Shown here piece after piece: positions 17,590 to 26,122 of a stretch of DNA of 64,000 nt. The stretch is from contig CABSEG010000005.1 in NCBI GenBank assembly GCA_902476645.1, positions 28,496 to 92,495 of the forward strand. The letters are read 5' to 3'. This DNA is from an uncultured Lachnospiraceae bacterium (GTDB taxonomy: Bacteria > Bacillota > Clostridia > Lachnospirales > Lachnospiraceae). The translations under genes were made by a program, and so were the position numbers. How positions within the stretch are numbered: the first letter of the stretch is position 1; each line of letters opens with the position of its first letter. Under the pieces are notes generated by a model. That model did not search any database, was not told where the DNA came from, and saw only the letters and a list, made by a program, of their open reading frames with translations.

Positions 17590-18216
17590 ATGGCAGATAA
17601 GGTAATTGAAAACAATCAGGTATCTATTATGGGTGAGATCGCATCAGAATTTGAGTATAGCCATGAGGTCTTTGGCGAGGGCTTTTACATGGTGGATGTA
17701 CTGGTGAAGAGGCTCAGTGATTCTATGGACCGGATCCCGGTTATGATTTCAGAGAGACTGATTGACGTAACGCAGGATTACAGGGGAGAGTACATTCAGG
17801 TATGCGGACAATTCCGTTCGTACAACCGGCATGAAGAAAAGAAAAACAGACTGATTCTTTCCGTATTCGCAAGGGAGGTCAGCTTTGTGGAAGAAGAAAC
17901 GGATAAGATGAAGACCAACCAAATCTTTCTGGACGGGTATATCTGTAAAAATCCGGTGTATCGGAAAACACCGCTTGGCAGAGAAATTGCGGATATGTTG
18001 GTGGCGGTGAATCGCCCCTATGGAAAATCAGATTATATTCCCTGCATCTGCTGGGGAAGAAACGCCAGATTCAGCTCCGGCTTTGAAGTGGGAGGACATG
18101 TACAGATCTGGGGAAGAATCCAGAGCCGGGAATATGTAAAACGTTTGGATGATGAACTGACGGAAAAGCGCACCGCATATGAGGTTTCCGTAAGCAAATT
18201 GGAGTATCTAGACTAA
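17590..18216 (+). CDS. Two-OB-fold single-stranded-DNA-binding-like protein
   Basis: A 208-residue protein with two apparent OB-fold halves: NNQVSIMGEIASEFEYSHEV (about 9-28) and NQIFLDGYICKNPVYRKTPLGREIADMLVAVNRPYGKSDYIPCICWG (second half), written here as separate motifs NQIFLDGYICKNP and SDYIPCICWG. The second resembles SSB/PriB (the R-x-T-P-x-G-x-x-I-x-x-x-x-V-A-x-N-R pattern). There is no acidic SSB tail, so it is probably not the replicative SSB. ATG 17590 follows AGAAGGGAGAA. It stands alone between divergent typA and the adenosyltransferase. It may act in replication, repair or competence; the exact role is unknown. Confidence 0.7.
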   Translation: MADKVIENNQVSIMGEIASEFEYSHEVFGEGFYMVDVLVKRLSDSMDRIPVMISERLIDVTQDYRGEYIQVCGQFRSYNRHEEKKNRLILSVFAREVSFVEEETDKMKTNQIFLDGYICKNPVYRKTPLGREIADMLVAVNRPYGKSDYIPCICWGRNARFSSGFEVGGHVQIWGRIQSREYVKRLDDELTEKRTAYEVSVSKLEYLD

Positions 18217-18219
18217 AAT

Positions 18220-18248
18220 GGCTGCAATTTTGGTTGCTTTTTTTCGCC
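18220..18248 (+). terminator. Weak terminator after the SSB-like gene
   Basis: GCAA (18222-18225) and TTGC (18233-18236) form a short stem followed by a long T tract (18237-18244). The stem is short, so support is modest. Confidence 0.4.
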
Positions 18249-18298
18249 GTATGTAGTACGATAAATGAAATCGTAAATGATTTTTAGAGAGGTGCATT

Positions 18299-18784
18299 AT
18301 GGATAAAGGCTCGGTACATATCTATTGTGGTGAAGGCAAGGGTAAGACATCAGTGGCTCTGGGGCAGGGAATTCGCGCTGCAAGCCAGGGAAAGTCCGTG
18401 ACCATCATCCAGTTCCTGAAAGAAAAAAATATGGATGAAATCGGTTTTGTCAGAAGGCTGGAGCCAGAGGTGAAGTTATTCCGGTTTGAAAAGTCAGTCG
18501 CTTCCTTTGAGCAGCTGACAGAGGAGGAAAAGCAGGAGGAGAAACAGAACCTGAAAAACGGTCTGAACTTTGCTAAAAAGGTCCTGGTTACAGAGGAGTG
18601 CGACGTGTTGATTTTAGATGAAGTACTGGGACTGATTCCCTATGGGATTGCCACTGTAGAGGATATCCGGGCCGTAATTCGGGCAAAATCAGAGTATGCG
18701 GAGTTGATTTTAACTGGCATTTACAGTGGCCGGGAGCTTTGGGAGGATGCAGACTGCGTGACACAGATGGTGACCAGAAAGTAA
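18299..18784 (+). CDS. Corrinoid adenosyltransferase, CobO/CobA (BtuR) type
   Basis: P-loop enzyme that transfers the adenosyl group of ATP to the cobalt of cob(I)alamin or a precursor, giving coenzyme B12. The 161-residue protein is typical: IYCGEGKGKTSVALGQGIRA carries the P-loop near the N-terminus, VTIIQFLK follows, and DVLILDEVLGLIPYG holds the Walker B-like acidic motif. No other cobalamin gene and no B12 riboswitch is nearby, so it probably serves salvage of imported corrinoids. The lysine riboswitch begins shortly after its stop but belongs to dapA. Confidence 0.9.
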   Translation: MDKGSVHIYCGEGKGKTSVALGQGIRAASQGKSVTIIQFLKEKNMDEIGFVRRLEPEVKLFRFEKSVASFEQLTEEEKQEEKQNLKNGLNFAKKVLVTEECDVLILDEVLGLIPYGIATVEDIRAVIRAKSEYAELILTGIYSGRELWEDADCVTQMVTRK

Positions 18785-18797
18785 TTCAAATCAACCG

Positions 18798-18826
18798 TTG
18801 ACAAGGCATTTCAATGATGCTATATT
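18798..18826 (+). promoter_or_regulatory. SigA-type promoter for the dapA riboswitch transcript
   Basis: Consensus TTGACA (18798-18803), 17-bp spacer, TATATT (18821-18826). Transcription would begin near 18833, just before the aptamer. Confidence 0.85.
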
Positions 18827-18848
18827 GAAATCAGATAATTGAATTTGA

Positions 18849-19012
18849 GATAGAGGTTGCGTGCTTCATAAGTACCCCATCGGATGTGACAGGCACAGGG
18901 GAAGATGGGGAAAAGGGGAGGACGCCGAAAGGGGCAGTACCTGGAGCTGTTTTCCTTGGGCATGCAGTGAAGAACTGTATGACTGTCATCGCGTTGCGAT
19001 GGGGCGCTATTT
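18849..19012 (+). ncRNA. Lysine riboswitch (L box) aptamer
   Basis: The conserved L-box elements appear in order: AGATAGAGGTTGCG (from 18848), AAGTA, a GGGGAAGATGGGG arm, AAAAGGGGAGGACGCCGAAA, CCTGGAGC, GACTGTCATC and the closing GGGGCGCTATTTT. GATAG (18849-18853) pairs with CTATT (19007-19011) to form P1. It directs a class I lysine-binding fold, and the downstream genes dapA-dapB make the lysine precursor diaminopimelate, as expected. High lysine would favour the terminator at 19041. Confidence 0.95.
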
Positions 19013-19040
19013 TAAAGAACAGTATACGTGTGGATTCTTT

Positions 19041-19074
19041 AGGGGCAGGCGCTTTCGTCTGACCCTATTTTTTT
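19041..19074 (+). terminator. Riboswitch-controlled terminator before dapA
   Basis: AGGG-G-CAGGCG (19041-19050) pairs with CGTCTG-A-CCCT (19056-19066) around a CTTT loop, with one internal G-A mismatch, followed by T7. An alternative pairing, TAAAGAA (19012-19018) with TTCTTTA (19036-19042), overlaps both the P1 end and the terminator base and is a natural antiterminator. Confidence 0.88.
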
Positions 19075-19089
19075 AAGGAGGAAAATATT

Positions 19090-19980
19090 ATGGCAATTTT
19101 TACAGGAGCCGGTGTGGCGATCGTGACACCCATGAAGGAAAACGGAGAGGTCCATTATGAAAAGCTGGAAGAACTGTTAGAAGAGCAGATTGCAAACGCT
19201 ACCGATGCCATCATTATTTGCGGTACCACAGGAGAAGCGTCCACTCTAAGTCATGAGGAACATCTGGATGTGATTAAGTTTACGGTGGAGAAGGTGGCAA
19301 GGAGGATTCCGGTTATAGCCGGAACGGGTTCCAACTCCACGGAGACCGCTATTTATTTGTCCCAGGAAGCCCAAAATCACGGAGCAGACGCCCTGCTGCT
19401 GGTATCCCCCTACTACAATAAGGCAACGCAAAAAGGGCTGATTGCCCATTATACGGCCATCGCCAATTCTGTTAAGTTACCTATCATTATGTATAATGTG
19501 CCCAGCAGAACCGGATGTAATATCCTTCCGGAGACCGCGGTTTATTTGGCGAAGCATGTGGAGAATATCGTGGGAATCAAGGAGGCCAGTGGCAACATAT
19601 CTCAGGCTGCCAGGCTGATGCACCTTGCTGATGGCTGCATTGATATGTACTCCGGAAACGACGATCAGATTGTGCCTTTACTTTCTCTGGGAGGAAAGGG
19701 TGTTATTTCCGTACTGTCCAATGTGGCTCCAAGAGAAACCCATGATATTGTAGATTTGTATCTGAAGGGAAAGACCAAGGAGAGTTGCGCGCTGCAACTG
19801 CGGGCTCTTCCGCTGATCGAAGCGCTGTTTTGTGAAGTAAATCCCATTCCGGTGAAGACGGCCCTGAACTTAATGGGTAAAGAGGCAGGGCCTCTGCGGG
19901 CTCCTTTGACGGAAATGGAAGAAGATCATGTAAAAAGACTGGCACAGGCCATGAAGGATTTTGGTCTGAAGTTGGCGTAA
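19090..19980 (+). CDS. dapA: 4-hydroxy-tetrahydrodipicolinate synthase
   Basis: Condenses pyruvate with aspartate semialdehyde, the first committed step of diaminopimelate and lysine synthesis. The 296-residue TIM-barrel protein has GTTGEASTLSHEEH near residue 44, Tyr135 in MYNVPSRTG, and the Schiff-base Lys164 in GIKEASGN. Cytoplasmic tetramer in the family. It is the first gene behind the lysine riboswitch and is followed by dapB after 28 bases; the product also feeds dipicolinate for spores. An AAGGAGG site precedes ATG 19090. Confidence 0.97.
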   Translation: MAIFTGAGVAIVTPMKENGEVHYEKLEELLEEQIANATDAIIICGTTGEASTLSHEEHLDVIKFTVEKVARRIPVIAGTGSNSTETAIYLSQEAQNHGADALLLVSPYYNKATQKGLIAHYTAIANSVKLPIIMYNVPSRTGCNILPETAVYLAKHVENIVGIKEASGNISQAARLMHLADGCIDMYSGNDDQIVPLLSLGGKGVISVLSNVAPRETHDIVDLYLKGKTKESCALQLRALPLIEALFCEVNPIPVKTALNLMGKEAGPLRAPLTEMEEDHVKRLAQAMKDFGLKLA

Positions 19981-20008
19981 CAAACAAAGAAGAAAAAAGG
20001 AGTACAAT

Positions 20009-20773
20009 ATGATAAAATGTATCATGCATGGCTGTAACGGCCATATGGGTCAGGTGATTTCCGGCCTGTTGAAGGAAGATACGCAAGCGGAGATTGTAGC
20101 GGGCATTGATCTGTGTACAGAAGAAAAAAACGGATATCCTGTGTTTGCCTCTCTGGAGGAATGTACGGTGGATGCCGACGTGGTCATTGATTTTGCCTCA
20201 CCCAAGGCGGTAGATCATCTTCTGGATTATTGTAAAGAGCACAGGCTTCCTGTGGTTGTCTGTACCACAGGCTTAAGTGAAGAACAGATGGAGCATTTGA
20301 GAAAAACCTCGGAGCACGTGGCTGTTTTAAAGTCTGCAAATATGTCCCTGGGTGTCAATATGCTTTTGGATCTGTTGCAGACAGCAGCCAAGATTTTGGC
20401 ACCTGCAGGATTTGACATGGAGATTGTGGAGAAGCATCACAGACTGAAGCTGGATGCTCCCAGCGGAACGGCGCTGGCCCTGGCAGACAGCTTAAATGAG
20501 GCTCTGGATCACGCTTATACCTATACCTATGACAGAAGCCAGGTACGGGAAAAGCGAGACCCGAAGGAGATCGGCATCAGCGCGGTGCGCGGCGGCAATA
20601 TCGTAGGGGAGCATGAAGTGATCTTTGCGGGAACGGATGAGGTTATTACTTTTAAGCATACCGCTTATTCCAAAGCCATATTTGCAAAAGGCGCTGTACA
20701 GGCGGCTAAGTTTTTGGCAGGAAAGCCTGCAGGGCTCTACGATATGCGGGATGTTATCGAAGCTAATAAATAA
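20009..20773 (+). CDS. dapB: 4-hydroxy-tetrahydrodipicolinate reductase
   Basis: NAD(P)H-dependent reductase that follows DapA. The 254-residue protein has the dinucleotide-binding GCNGHMGQVI at the N-terminus and the active-site segment EKHHRLKLDAPSGTA (about residues 141-155), which holds the catalytic His pair and Lys. It lies 28 bases after dapA in the lysine-regulated transcript. A GC-rich hairpin follows it (20809-20833), which may separate it from the EamA gene. Confidence 0.97.
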   Translation: MIKCIMHGCNGHMGQVISGLLKEDTQAEIVAGIDLCTEEKNGYPVFASLEECTVDADVVIDFASPKAVDHLLDYCKEHRLPVVVCTTGLSEEQMEHLRKTSEHVAVLKSANMSLGVNMLLDLLQTAAKILAPAGFDMEIVEKHHRLKLDAPSGTALALADSLNEALDHAYTYTYDRSQVREKRDPKEIGISAVRGGNIVGEHEVIFAGTDEVITFKHTAYSKAIFAKGAVQAAKFLAGKPAGLYDMRDVIEANK

Positions 20774-20808
20774 GGAAAGTCAGCCTGAAAGGGCGCCAAA
20801 AGAGCAAA

Positions 20809-20833
20809 GCGGCGGTCACATGGGGACCGCCGC
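20809..20833 (+). other. GC-rich intercistronic hairpin after dapB
   Basis: GCGGCGGTC (20809-20817) and GACCGCCGC (20825-20833) form a perfect 9-bp stem with a 7-nt loop. No T tract follows, so it is more likely an mRNA-processing or stability element than a terminator. Confidence 0.6.
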
Positions 20834-20850
20834 AAACAGAGGAAAGAAAA

Positions 20851-21738
20851 ATGAAAAACAGAAGGAAAAGGGAACTGGGAGCGAGACTTGCGCTGCTTAC
20901 GGCGGCGCTGGTATGGGGGAGCTCTTTTTTTATTGTAAAGGATACAACCGATCGCATTCCCCCTAATTTCCTGCTGGCCGTGCGTTTTACCCTGGCCTTT
21001 GCGGCGCTGGCGGTTCTTTTTTACAGAAGACTAAGACAACTGACCAGAGATGATATCATCAGGGGAGCGATAATCGGTCTCTGCCTGTTTGTGGCTTACT
21101 CCAGTCAAACGGTGGGAATTACCGACACCACGCCCGGGAAAAACGCTTTTTTGACTGCGGTTTACTGTGTGATTGTTCCGTTTTTGTTTTGGGCCGTAAA
21201 CAAAACAAGGCCGGACCGGTATCACGTTCTGGCAGCAATTTTGTGTCTGGCAGGTATTGGCTTGGTTTCTCTCACTCAGGGATTGACCATTCGCCGGGGT
21301 GACGCACTGACCCTTTTAGGAGGATTTTTCTATGCCCTTCATATGGTCCTGGTGGCCAGATTAGCCCGAAAAAAGGATCCGATTCTGATTTCTATCGTGC
21401 AGTTCGGATTTGCAGGTCTCTTTGCCTGGATGACCACTCTGGCCCTGGAACCAAAGCCGGGGATTATGAGTTATGAGACGGTAGGTGCCGTTTGTTTCCT
21501 GTCCTTCGGATGTACGGCCTTTGGATTACTGATGCAAAATATTGGGCAAAAGTATACCCATCCGGCGACGGCCTCTATTCTTTTAAGTCTGGAATCAGTC
21601 TTTGGCGTTTTATTTTCTGTACTGCTTTATGGGGAGAGACTGACAGGAAGGTTGATTTTGGGATTTGCGCTGATTTTCGCCGCGATATTCATTTCCGAGA
21701 CGAAGCTTTCTTTTTTTAAGAAGCAAAAATCAGAATAA
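20851..21738 (+). CDS. EamA-family (DMT) transporter
   Basis: Drug/metabolite transporter superfamily membrane protein of 295 residues with two EamA halves and about ten hydrophobic segments. The first half starts LALLTAALVWGSSFFIVKD, the signature of EamA, and the second near ALTLLGGFFYALHMVLVARL; the end is the usual LILGFALIFAAIFISE. The substrate is unknown. It follows dapA-dapB after 77 bases; a role in exporting lysine or a related amino acid is possible if it is on the lysine-regulated transcript, but DMT sequences do not predict substrates. Confidence 0.88.
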   Translation: MKNRRKRELGARLALLTAALVWGSSFFIVKDTTDRIPPNFLLAVRFTLAFAALAVLFYRRLRQLTRDDIIRGAIIGLCLFVAYSSQTVGITDTTPGKNAFLTAVYCVIVPFLFWAVNKTRPDRYHVLAAILCLAGIGLVSLTQGLTIRRGDALTLLGGFFYALHMVLVARLARKKDPILISIVQFGFAGLFAWMTTLALEPKPGIMSYETVGAVCFLSFGCTAFGLLMQNIGQKYTHPATASILLSLESVFGVLFSVLLYGERLTGRLILGFALIFAAIFISETKLSFFKKQKSE

Positions 21739-21883
21739 ACCCGTCACGTTTCAGTCACATTTTATTGATATGATACCCTTTTAAGGGAGAATCCGGGCAT
21801 CCTGACTAAATTTCCTTTGGCATTTGAAAAGAAGCAGCAGCTATGATATCCTATAAAATAATGAAAAATGGAGGTGGAGCGTC

Positions 21884-23353
21884 ATGAAGCTTGCGAAGCT
21901 TTTGGAACGGGTGGAATATGAATGCATCAACGGGAGTCTGGATGTGGAGGTAACAGACGTGGCCAATGACTCCAGAAAAGTGGGAAAGGGGTCCTTATTT
22001 TTCTGCATAGAAGGGGCAGTCAGAGACGGACATGAGTTTACGGCGGAGGTGGTGAAAAAAGGAGCGACGGTTCTGGTGGTTACCCGCCAGGTTGAGGTCC
22101 CGGGTGATGTGACGGTCATTCTGGTTCCGGACGGGCGCTATGCAATGGCCCTGATCTCGGCCGCTTATTATGGATACCCTGCCGAAAAGCTGAAGGTGAT
22201 TGGAATCACGGGAACCAAGGGGAAAACCACCACCACGTATATGATCAAATCCATTCTGGAAGCCGCCGGATACAAAGTGGGATTGATCGGAACCATCGAG
22301 GCCATCATAGGGCAGCGTCATATTCCTGCGGCCAATACCACGCCGGAGTCTTTAACCATCCAGCAGTATTTTGACCAGATGGTAAGAGAAGGGTGCGATT
22401 GCGTGGTCATGGAGGTATCCTCCCAGGGGCTGATGTTAAAGCGCACGGCAGGGATTCCCTTTGAAATCGGCATCTTTACAAATATTGAGCCGGATCATAT
22501 CGGTCCCGCCGAACACGCAAGCTTTGAGGATTATATGCACTGTAAGGGATTGTTGTTTACCCAGTGCCGGCTGGGCATTGTAAACGCAGACGACGCCCAT
22601 TTAGAGCAGGTATTACAGGGACACACCTGTAGTCTGGAAACTTTTGGATTTTCCGAACAGGCTGATTTGAGGGCATCGGATCTGCGGTTGCTCTCCAGAC
22701 CCGGGTATCTGGGCATCGCCTATAAAGTCAGCGGACTGATGAATCTGGACGTGGAAATTCATATACCGGGAAAATTCAGCGTCTACAATTCTTTGACGGC
22801 CATCGCTGTTTGCCGCCACTTTGGGGTTGCCAACAAAACGCTCTTGAAGGCTTTGGAATGCGCCAAGGTGAAGGGCAGGATTGAAATGGTCAGGGTATCG
22901 GATGAATTTACGCTGATGATCGATTACGCCCATAACGCCATGAGTCTGGAGAGTCTGCTGAGCACGCTGAGAGATTATCAGCCCAAGAGACTGGTCTGTG
23001 TATTCGGATGCGGAGGAAACCGGGCCAAATCCAGAAGATATGAGATGGGAGAAGTTTCCGGACGGCTAGCGGATTTGACGATTATCACTTCGGATAACCC
23101 CAGGTACGAGGATCCCATGGAGATTATCAGGGATATTGAGGAGGGAATTCGCCCAACCTGTGGGACTTACGTGGAGATTCCCGATCGGAAAGAGGCCATC
23201 GCCTATGCCATTCACCACGGACAGCCGGGAGATGTGATCGTTCTTGCGGGAAAGGGACACGAGGATTACCAGGAGATACGGGGAGTGAAGTATCCTATGG
23301 ATGAGCGGGTATTGATTCAGGAGATCCTGGAGGAAGACAGAAAGAAAAATTAA
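21884..23353 (+). CDS. murE: UDP-MurNAc-L-Ala-D-Glu: meso-diaminopimelate ligase
   Basis: Mur ligase that adds meso-diaminopimelate to the peptidoglycan precursor. The 489-residue protein has the P-loop GITGTKGKTTTTYMI (about residue 110), ANTTPESLTIQQYF, and the DAP-specific DNPR motif (TSDNPRYEDPM, near 408) that separates it from lysine-adding enzymes. The usual YAHTPDSL motif reads YAHNAMSLESLL here, a variant seen in some clostridial MurE-like proteins, so it could be a second MurE paralogue. ATG 21884 follows GGAGGTGGAG. It sits apart from other division and cell wall genes, before priA, and downstream of dap genes that make its substrate. Confidence 0.88.
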   Translation: MKLAKLLERVEYECINGSLDVEVTDVANDSRKVGKGSLFFCIEGAVRDGHEFTAEVVKKGATVLVVTRQVEVPGDVTVILVPDGRYAMALISAAYYGYPAEKLKVIGITGTKGKTTTTYMIKSILEAAGYKVGLIGTIEAIIGQRHIPAANTTPESLTIQQYFDQMVREGCDCVVMEVSSQGLMLKRTAGIPFEIGIFTNIEPDHIGPAEHASFEDYMHCKGLLFTQCRLGIVNADDAHLEQVLQGHTCSLETFGFSEQADLRASDLRLLSRPGYLGIAYKVSGLMNLDVEIHIPGKFSVYNSLTAIAVCRHFGVANKTLLKALECAKVKGRIEMVRVSDEFTLMIDYAHNAMSLESLLSTLRDYQPKRLVCVFGCGGNRAKSRRYEMGEVSGRLADLTIITSDNPRYEDPMEIIRDIEEGIRPTCGTYVEIPDRKEAIAYAIHHGQPGDVIVLAGKGHEDYQEIRGVKYPMDERVLIQEILEEDRKKN

Positions 23354-23370
23354 GCCGGAGGGGAGGGCTT

Positions 23371-25596
23371 ATGCAGCAGAGATTTGCCAATGTGATTGTA
23401 GATATCACCCATGAAAAGCTGGATCGTACCTTTCAGTATCGGATTCCTGAACATTTGCAGGGGGAACTGGCAGCAGGGATGGCCGTAGAAGTGCCTTTCG
23501 GGCCGGGGAACCGGTTGATTCGTGCCTATGTGCTTTCTCTGTCAGACCATCCTGAGTACGAGATTGGAAAGCTAAAGGAGATCCATGGCATTCTCAGGCA
23601 GGAGGTGGGAGTCGAGTCCAGGCTGATTGCTCTGGCCGCCTGGATGCGTGAGTATTACGGAGCCACGATGATACAGGCGTTAAAGACGGTGATCCCTGTT
23701 AAACAGAAAGTAAAGCCCAGGGAGAACAGGAGCGTCAGGCTATTGGTGGAAGAGGAAGAGGCCAGAGAACGGCTGGAGTTCTTTCAAAGGAAGCATCAAT
23801 CTGCCAGGGCCAGACTTTTGGCAGCCTTATTGGAGGAAGGGGAGCTTCCATTGCCTCTGGTTACAGGGAAGCTGCATATTTCTTCCCAGACGATAAAAGC
23901 CATGAAAGAGCAGGGGATCTTGTCTGTGGAACGTGTGGAGGTTTATCGCAATCCGATTTCCATTTCCACGGAAAGCCAGAAGCGGGTGACCTTAAGCCCC
24001 GATCAGCAAAGAGTCCGGGACGCTATCCTGGGAGAGTGGGAGGAGAAAAAAGATGCGGTGTATCTGATACACGGGGTTACAGGTTGTGGGAAAACCCAGA
24101 TTTACATGGAATTGATTGCTCATGCAATTTCCAAAGGGGAACAGGCCATTGTGCTGATACCGGAAATTGCCCTGACCTATCAGACGGTGATGCGGTTTTA
24201 TCGAAGATTTGGAGAGCGGATTACCATTCTGAATTCCAGGATGTCCCAAGGGGAGCGATACGACCAGTACGAGAGAGCCAAAAAGGGCCTGGTGGATGTG
24301 ATGATCGGTCCCAGATCCGCCTTGTTTACTCCCTTCCCCAATCTGGGGATTGTAATCATCGATGAAGAGCATGAGGACTCCTATAAAAGCGAAAGCGCCC
24401 CCAGGTATCATGCCAGGGAGACGGCCATTTACCGGGGAAAGCTGGAAGGAGCCAGGGTAGTGCTGGGTTCAGCCACGCCTTCGCTGGAGGCTTATGACAG
24501 AGCCGTGCGGGGAGTATATACTTTGTATACAATTCGGGAACGGATCAGCAAAAGGCCCCTTCCGGACGTCTGGGTGGAAGACATGAGGGAGGAATTAAAG
24601 GCAGGAAACCGGTCTATATTAAGCAGGCGTCTGGCTGCGCTGATGAAGGACAGGTTAGAAAAGGGGCAGCAAATGATGCTGTTTTTAAACAGGAGGGGGT
24701 ATAGTGGATTTGTCTCCTGCAGAAGCTGCGGCTCAGTAATGCAATGCCCTCATTGTGATGTGGCTTTGGCATTGCATAAGAATGGCAGACTGATATGTCA
24801 TTACTGCGGCTACAGCCAGCCAGCCCCCGGGACATGCCCTTCCTGTGGTTCTGAGTATATCCGGGGATTTCGCATTGGGACGCAGCAGGTGGAGGAATAT
24901 GTAAAGAAGGTCTTTCCTGGGGCAAGAGTGCTGCGGATGGATCTGGATACCACCAGACAGAAGGATGGTCATGCCAAAATTCTTTCCGCTTTCGGAGCCG
25001 GGGAGGCAGACGTGCTGATTGGAACCCAGATGATTGTGAAGGGACATGATTTTCCCGGCGTGACGCTGGTGGGGGTTTTGGCGGCAGATCTCTCCCTTCA
25101 TGCCAATGACTACCGGGCGGGGGAGAAAACCTTTCAGCTTCTGACTCAGGCAGCCGGCCGGGCCGGAAGGGGGCAGGAGAGAGGGGAAGTGGTGATACAG
25201 ACTTACGATCCGGAGAATTATAGTATTCAGGCGGCAGCAAAGCAGGATTATGAGAGCTTTTACCGACAGGAAATGCTATTTCGCCAGTTGGCAGGATACC
25301 CGCCCGCTTCGGGGATGCTGGCGATTCACGGGGCCTGCAGGGATCAGAAGCAGCTTCAATTAGCTATGGATTACATAGGAAAGTTGGTCCGGGCTATGGC
25401 GAAAAGGGCGCAGGCCCAGGTGATCGGCCCTGCGGACGAGAACGTAGCGAAGGTGGAAGATGTCTATCGGAAGATTTTGTACATCAAGCATAAGAATCCG
25501 AAGATCCTGACTATAATCAAGGGGAAGGTGGAAGAATATACAGAAATGAACGAAGGGTTTCGGCAGATTCAGGTTCAGTTTGATATGTATGAATAA
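23371..25596 (+). CDS. priA: Primosomal protein N' (replication restart helicase)
   Basis: Superfamily 2 helicase that reloads the replisome at stalled forks. The 741-residue protein has the N-terminal 3'-end binding domain, the Walker A motif GVTGCGKTQIY (about residue 230), the DEEH box IIDEEHEDSYKSE (about 330), and eight zinc-binding cysteines in CRSCG, CPHC, CHYCG and CPSCG (about 450-490). It begins the conserved Firmicute run priA-def-fmt-yugP-rsmB-rlmN-prpC-prkC-rsgA-rpe-thiN. It starts 17 bases after murE with GGAGGGG upstream. Confidence 0.97.
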   Translation: MQQRFANVIVDITHEKLDRTFQYRIPEHLQGELAAGMAVEVPFGPGNRLIRAYVLSLSDHPEYEIGKLKEIHGILRQEVGVESRLIALAAWMREYYGATMIQALKTVIPVKQKVKPRENRSVRLLVEEEEARERLEFFQRKHQSARARLLAALLEEGELPLPLVTGKLHISSQTIKAMKEQGILSVERVEVYRNPISISTESQKRVTLSPDQQRVRDAILGEWEEKKDAVYLIHGVTGCGKTQIYMELIAHAISKGEQAIVLIPEIALTYQTVMRFYRRFGERITILNSRMSQGERYDQYERAKKGLVDVMIGPRSALFTPFPNLGIVIIDEEHEDSYKSESAPRYHARETAIYRGKLEGARVVLGSATPSLEAYDRAVRGVYTLYTIRERISKRPLPDVWVEDMREELKAGNRSILSRRLAALMKDRLEKGQQMMLFLNRRGYSGFVSCRSCGSVMQCPHCDVALALHKNGRLICHYCGYSQPAPGTCPSCGSEYIRGFRIGTQQVEEYVKKVFPGARVLRMDLDTTRQKDGHAKILSAFGAGEADVLIGTQMIVKGHDFPGVTLVGVLAADLSLHANDYRAGEKTFQLLTQAAGRAGRGQERGEVVIQTYDPENYSIQAAAKQDYESFYRQEMLFRQLAGYPPASGMLAIHGACRDQKQLQLAMDYIGKLVRAMAKRAQAQVIGPADENVAKVEDVYRKILYIKHKNPKILTIIKGKVEEYTEMNEGFRQIQVQFDMYE

Positions 25597-25635
25597 ACAG
25601 ATGACAAATGAGAAAGAAGATGGAGGAAGAAAAGT

Positions 25636-26112
25636 ATGGCAATTCGAAAAATCAGACTCATGGGGGATAAGGCCCTTACAAAGGTTTGCAAAGAAGTAAC
25701 GGAGATGACGCCCAGGCTGCATCAGCTGGTGGATGATATGCTGGATACCATGTATGAAGCTTACGGCGTGGGACTTGCGGCAAACCAGGTGGGAATTTTA
25801 AAAAGGATTGTGGTGATCGATGTGGGGGAGGGGCCTCATGTGCTGATCAATCCGGTTATTCTGGAGACTTCCGGCGAGCAGTGCGGCTCGGAAGGGTGTT
25901 TAAGTCTTCCAGGAAAAATGGGACAGGTGACCAGACCAAACTATGTAAAGGTAAAAGCCTTTGATGAAGAGATGAAAGAATATATACTGGAGGGGACGGA
26001 GCTGTTAGCAAGGGCCATCTGCCACGAATGTGAGCACCTGGACGGACACATGTTTGTGGAACATGTGGAGGGAGAGTTGACGGATGTTCCATCCTATGAG
26101 GAAGAAGAGTAG
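25636..26112 (+). CDS. def: Peptide deformylase
   Basis: Metalloenzyme that removes the N-formyl group from new proteins. The 158-residue protein has all three motifs: GVGLAANQVGI (motif 1), EGCLSLPG (motif 2, with the metal-binding Cys) and HECEHLDG (motif 3, with the two His and the catalytic Glu). Motif 3 has Glu-His in place of the more common Asp-His, a tolerated variant. It lies 39 bases after priA and 10 before fmt, the pairing expected for formyl-Met metabolism. Confidence 0.97.
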   Translation: MAIRKIRLMGDKALTKVCKEVTEMTPRLHQLVDDMLDTMYEAYGVGLAANQVGILKRIVVIDVGEGPHVLINPVILETSGEQCGSEGCLSLPGKMGQVTRPNYVKVKAFDEEMKEYILEGTELLARAICHECEHLDGHMFVEHVEGELTDVPSYEEEE

Positions 26113-26122
26113 GAGGTTTTGC

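Noticed and set aside
18299..18784. B12 riboswitch or a cobalamin operon around the adenosyltransferase
   Set aside because: No B12-box sequence and no other cobalamin gene was seen next to it.
18861..19076. 71-codon frame between the adenosyltransferase gene and dapA
   Set aside because: It lies wholly in the lysine riboswitch and terminator; the conserved RNA explains the sequence.
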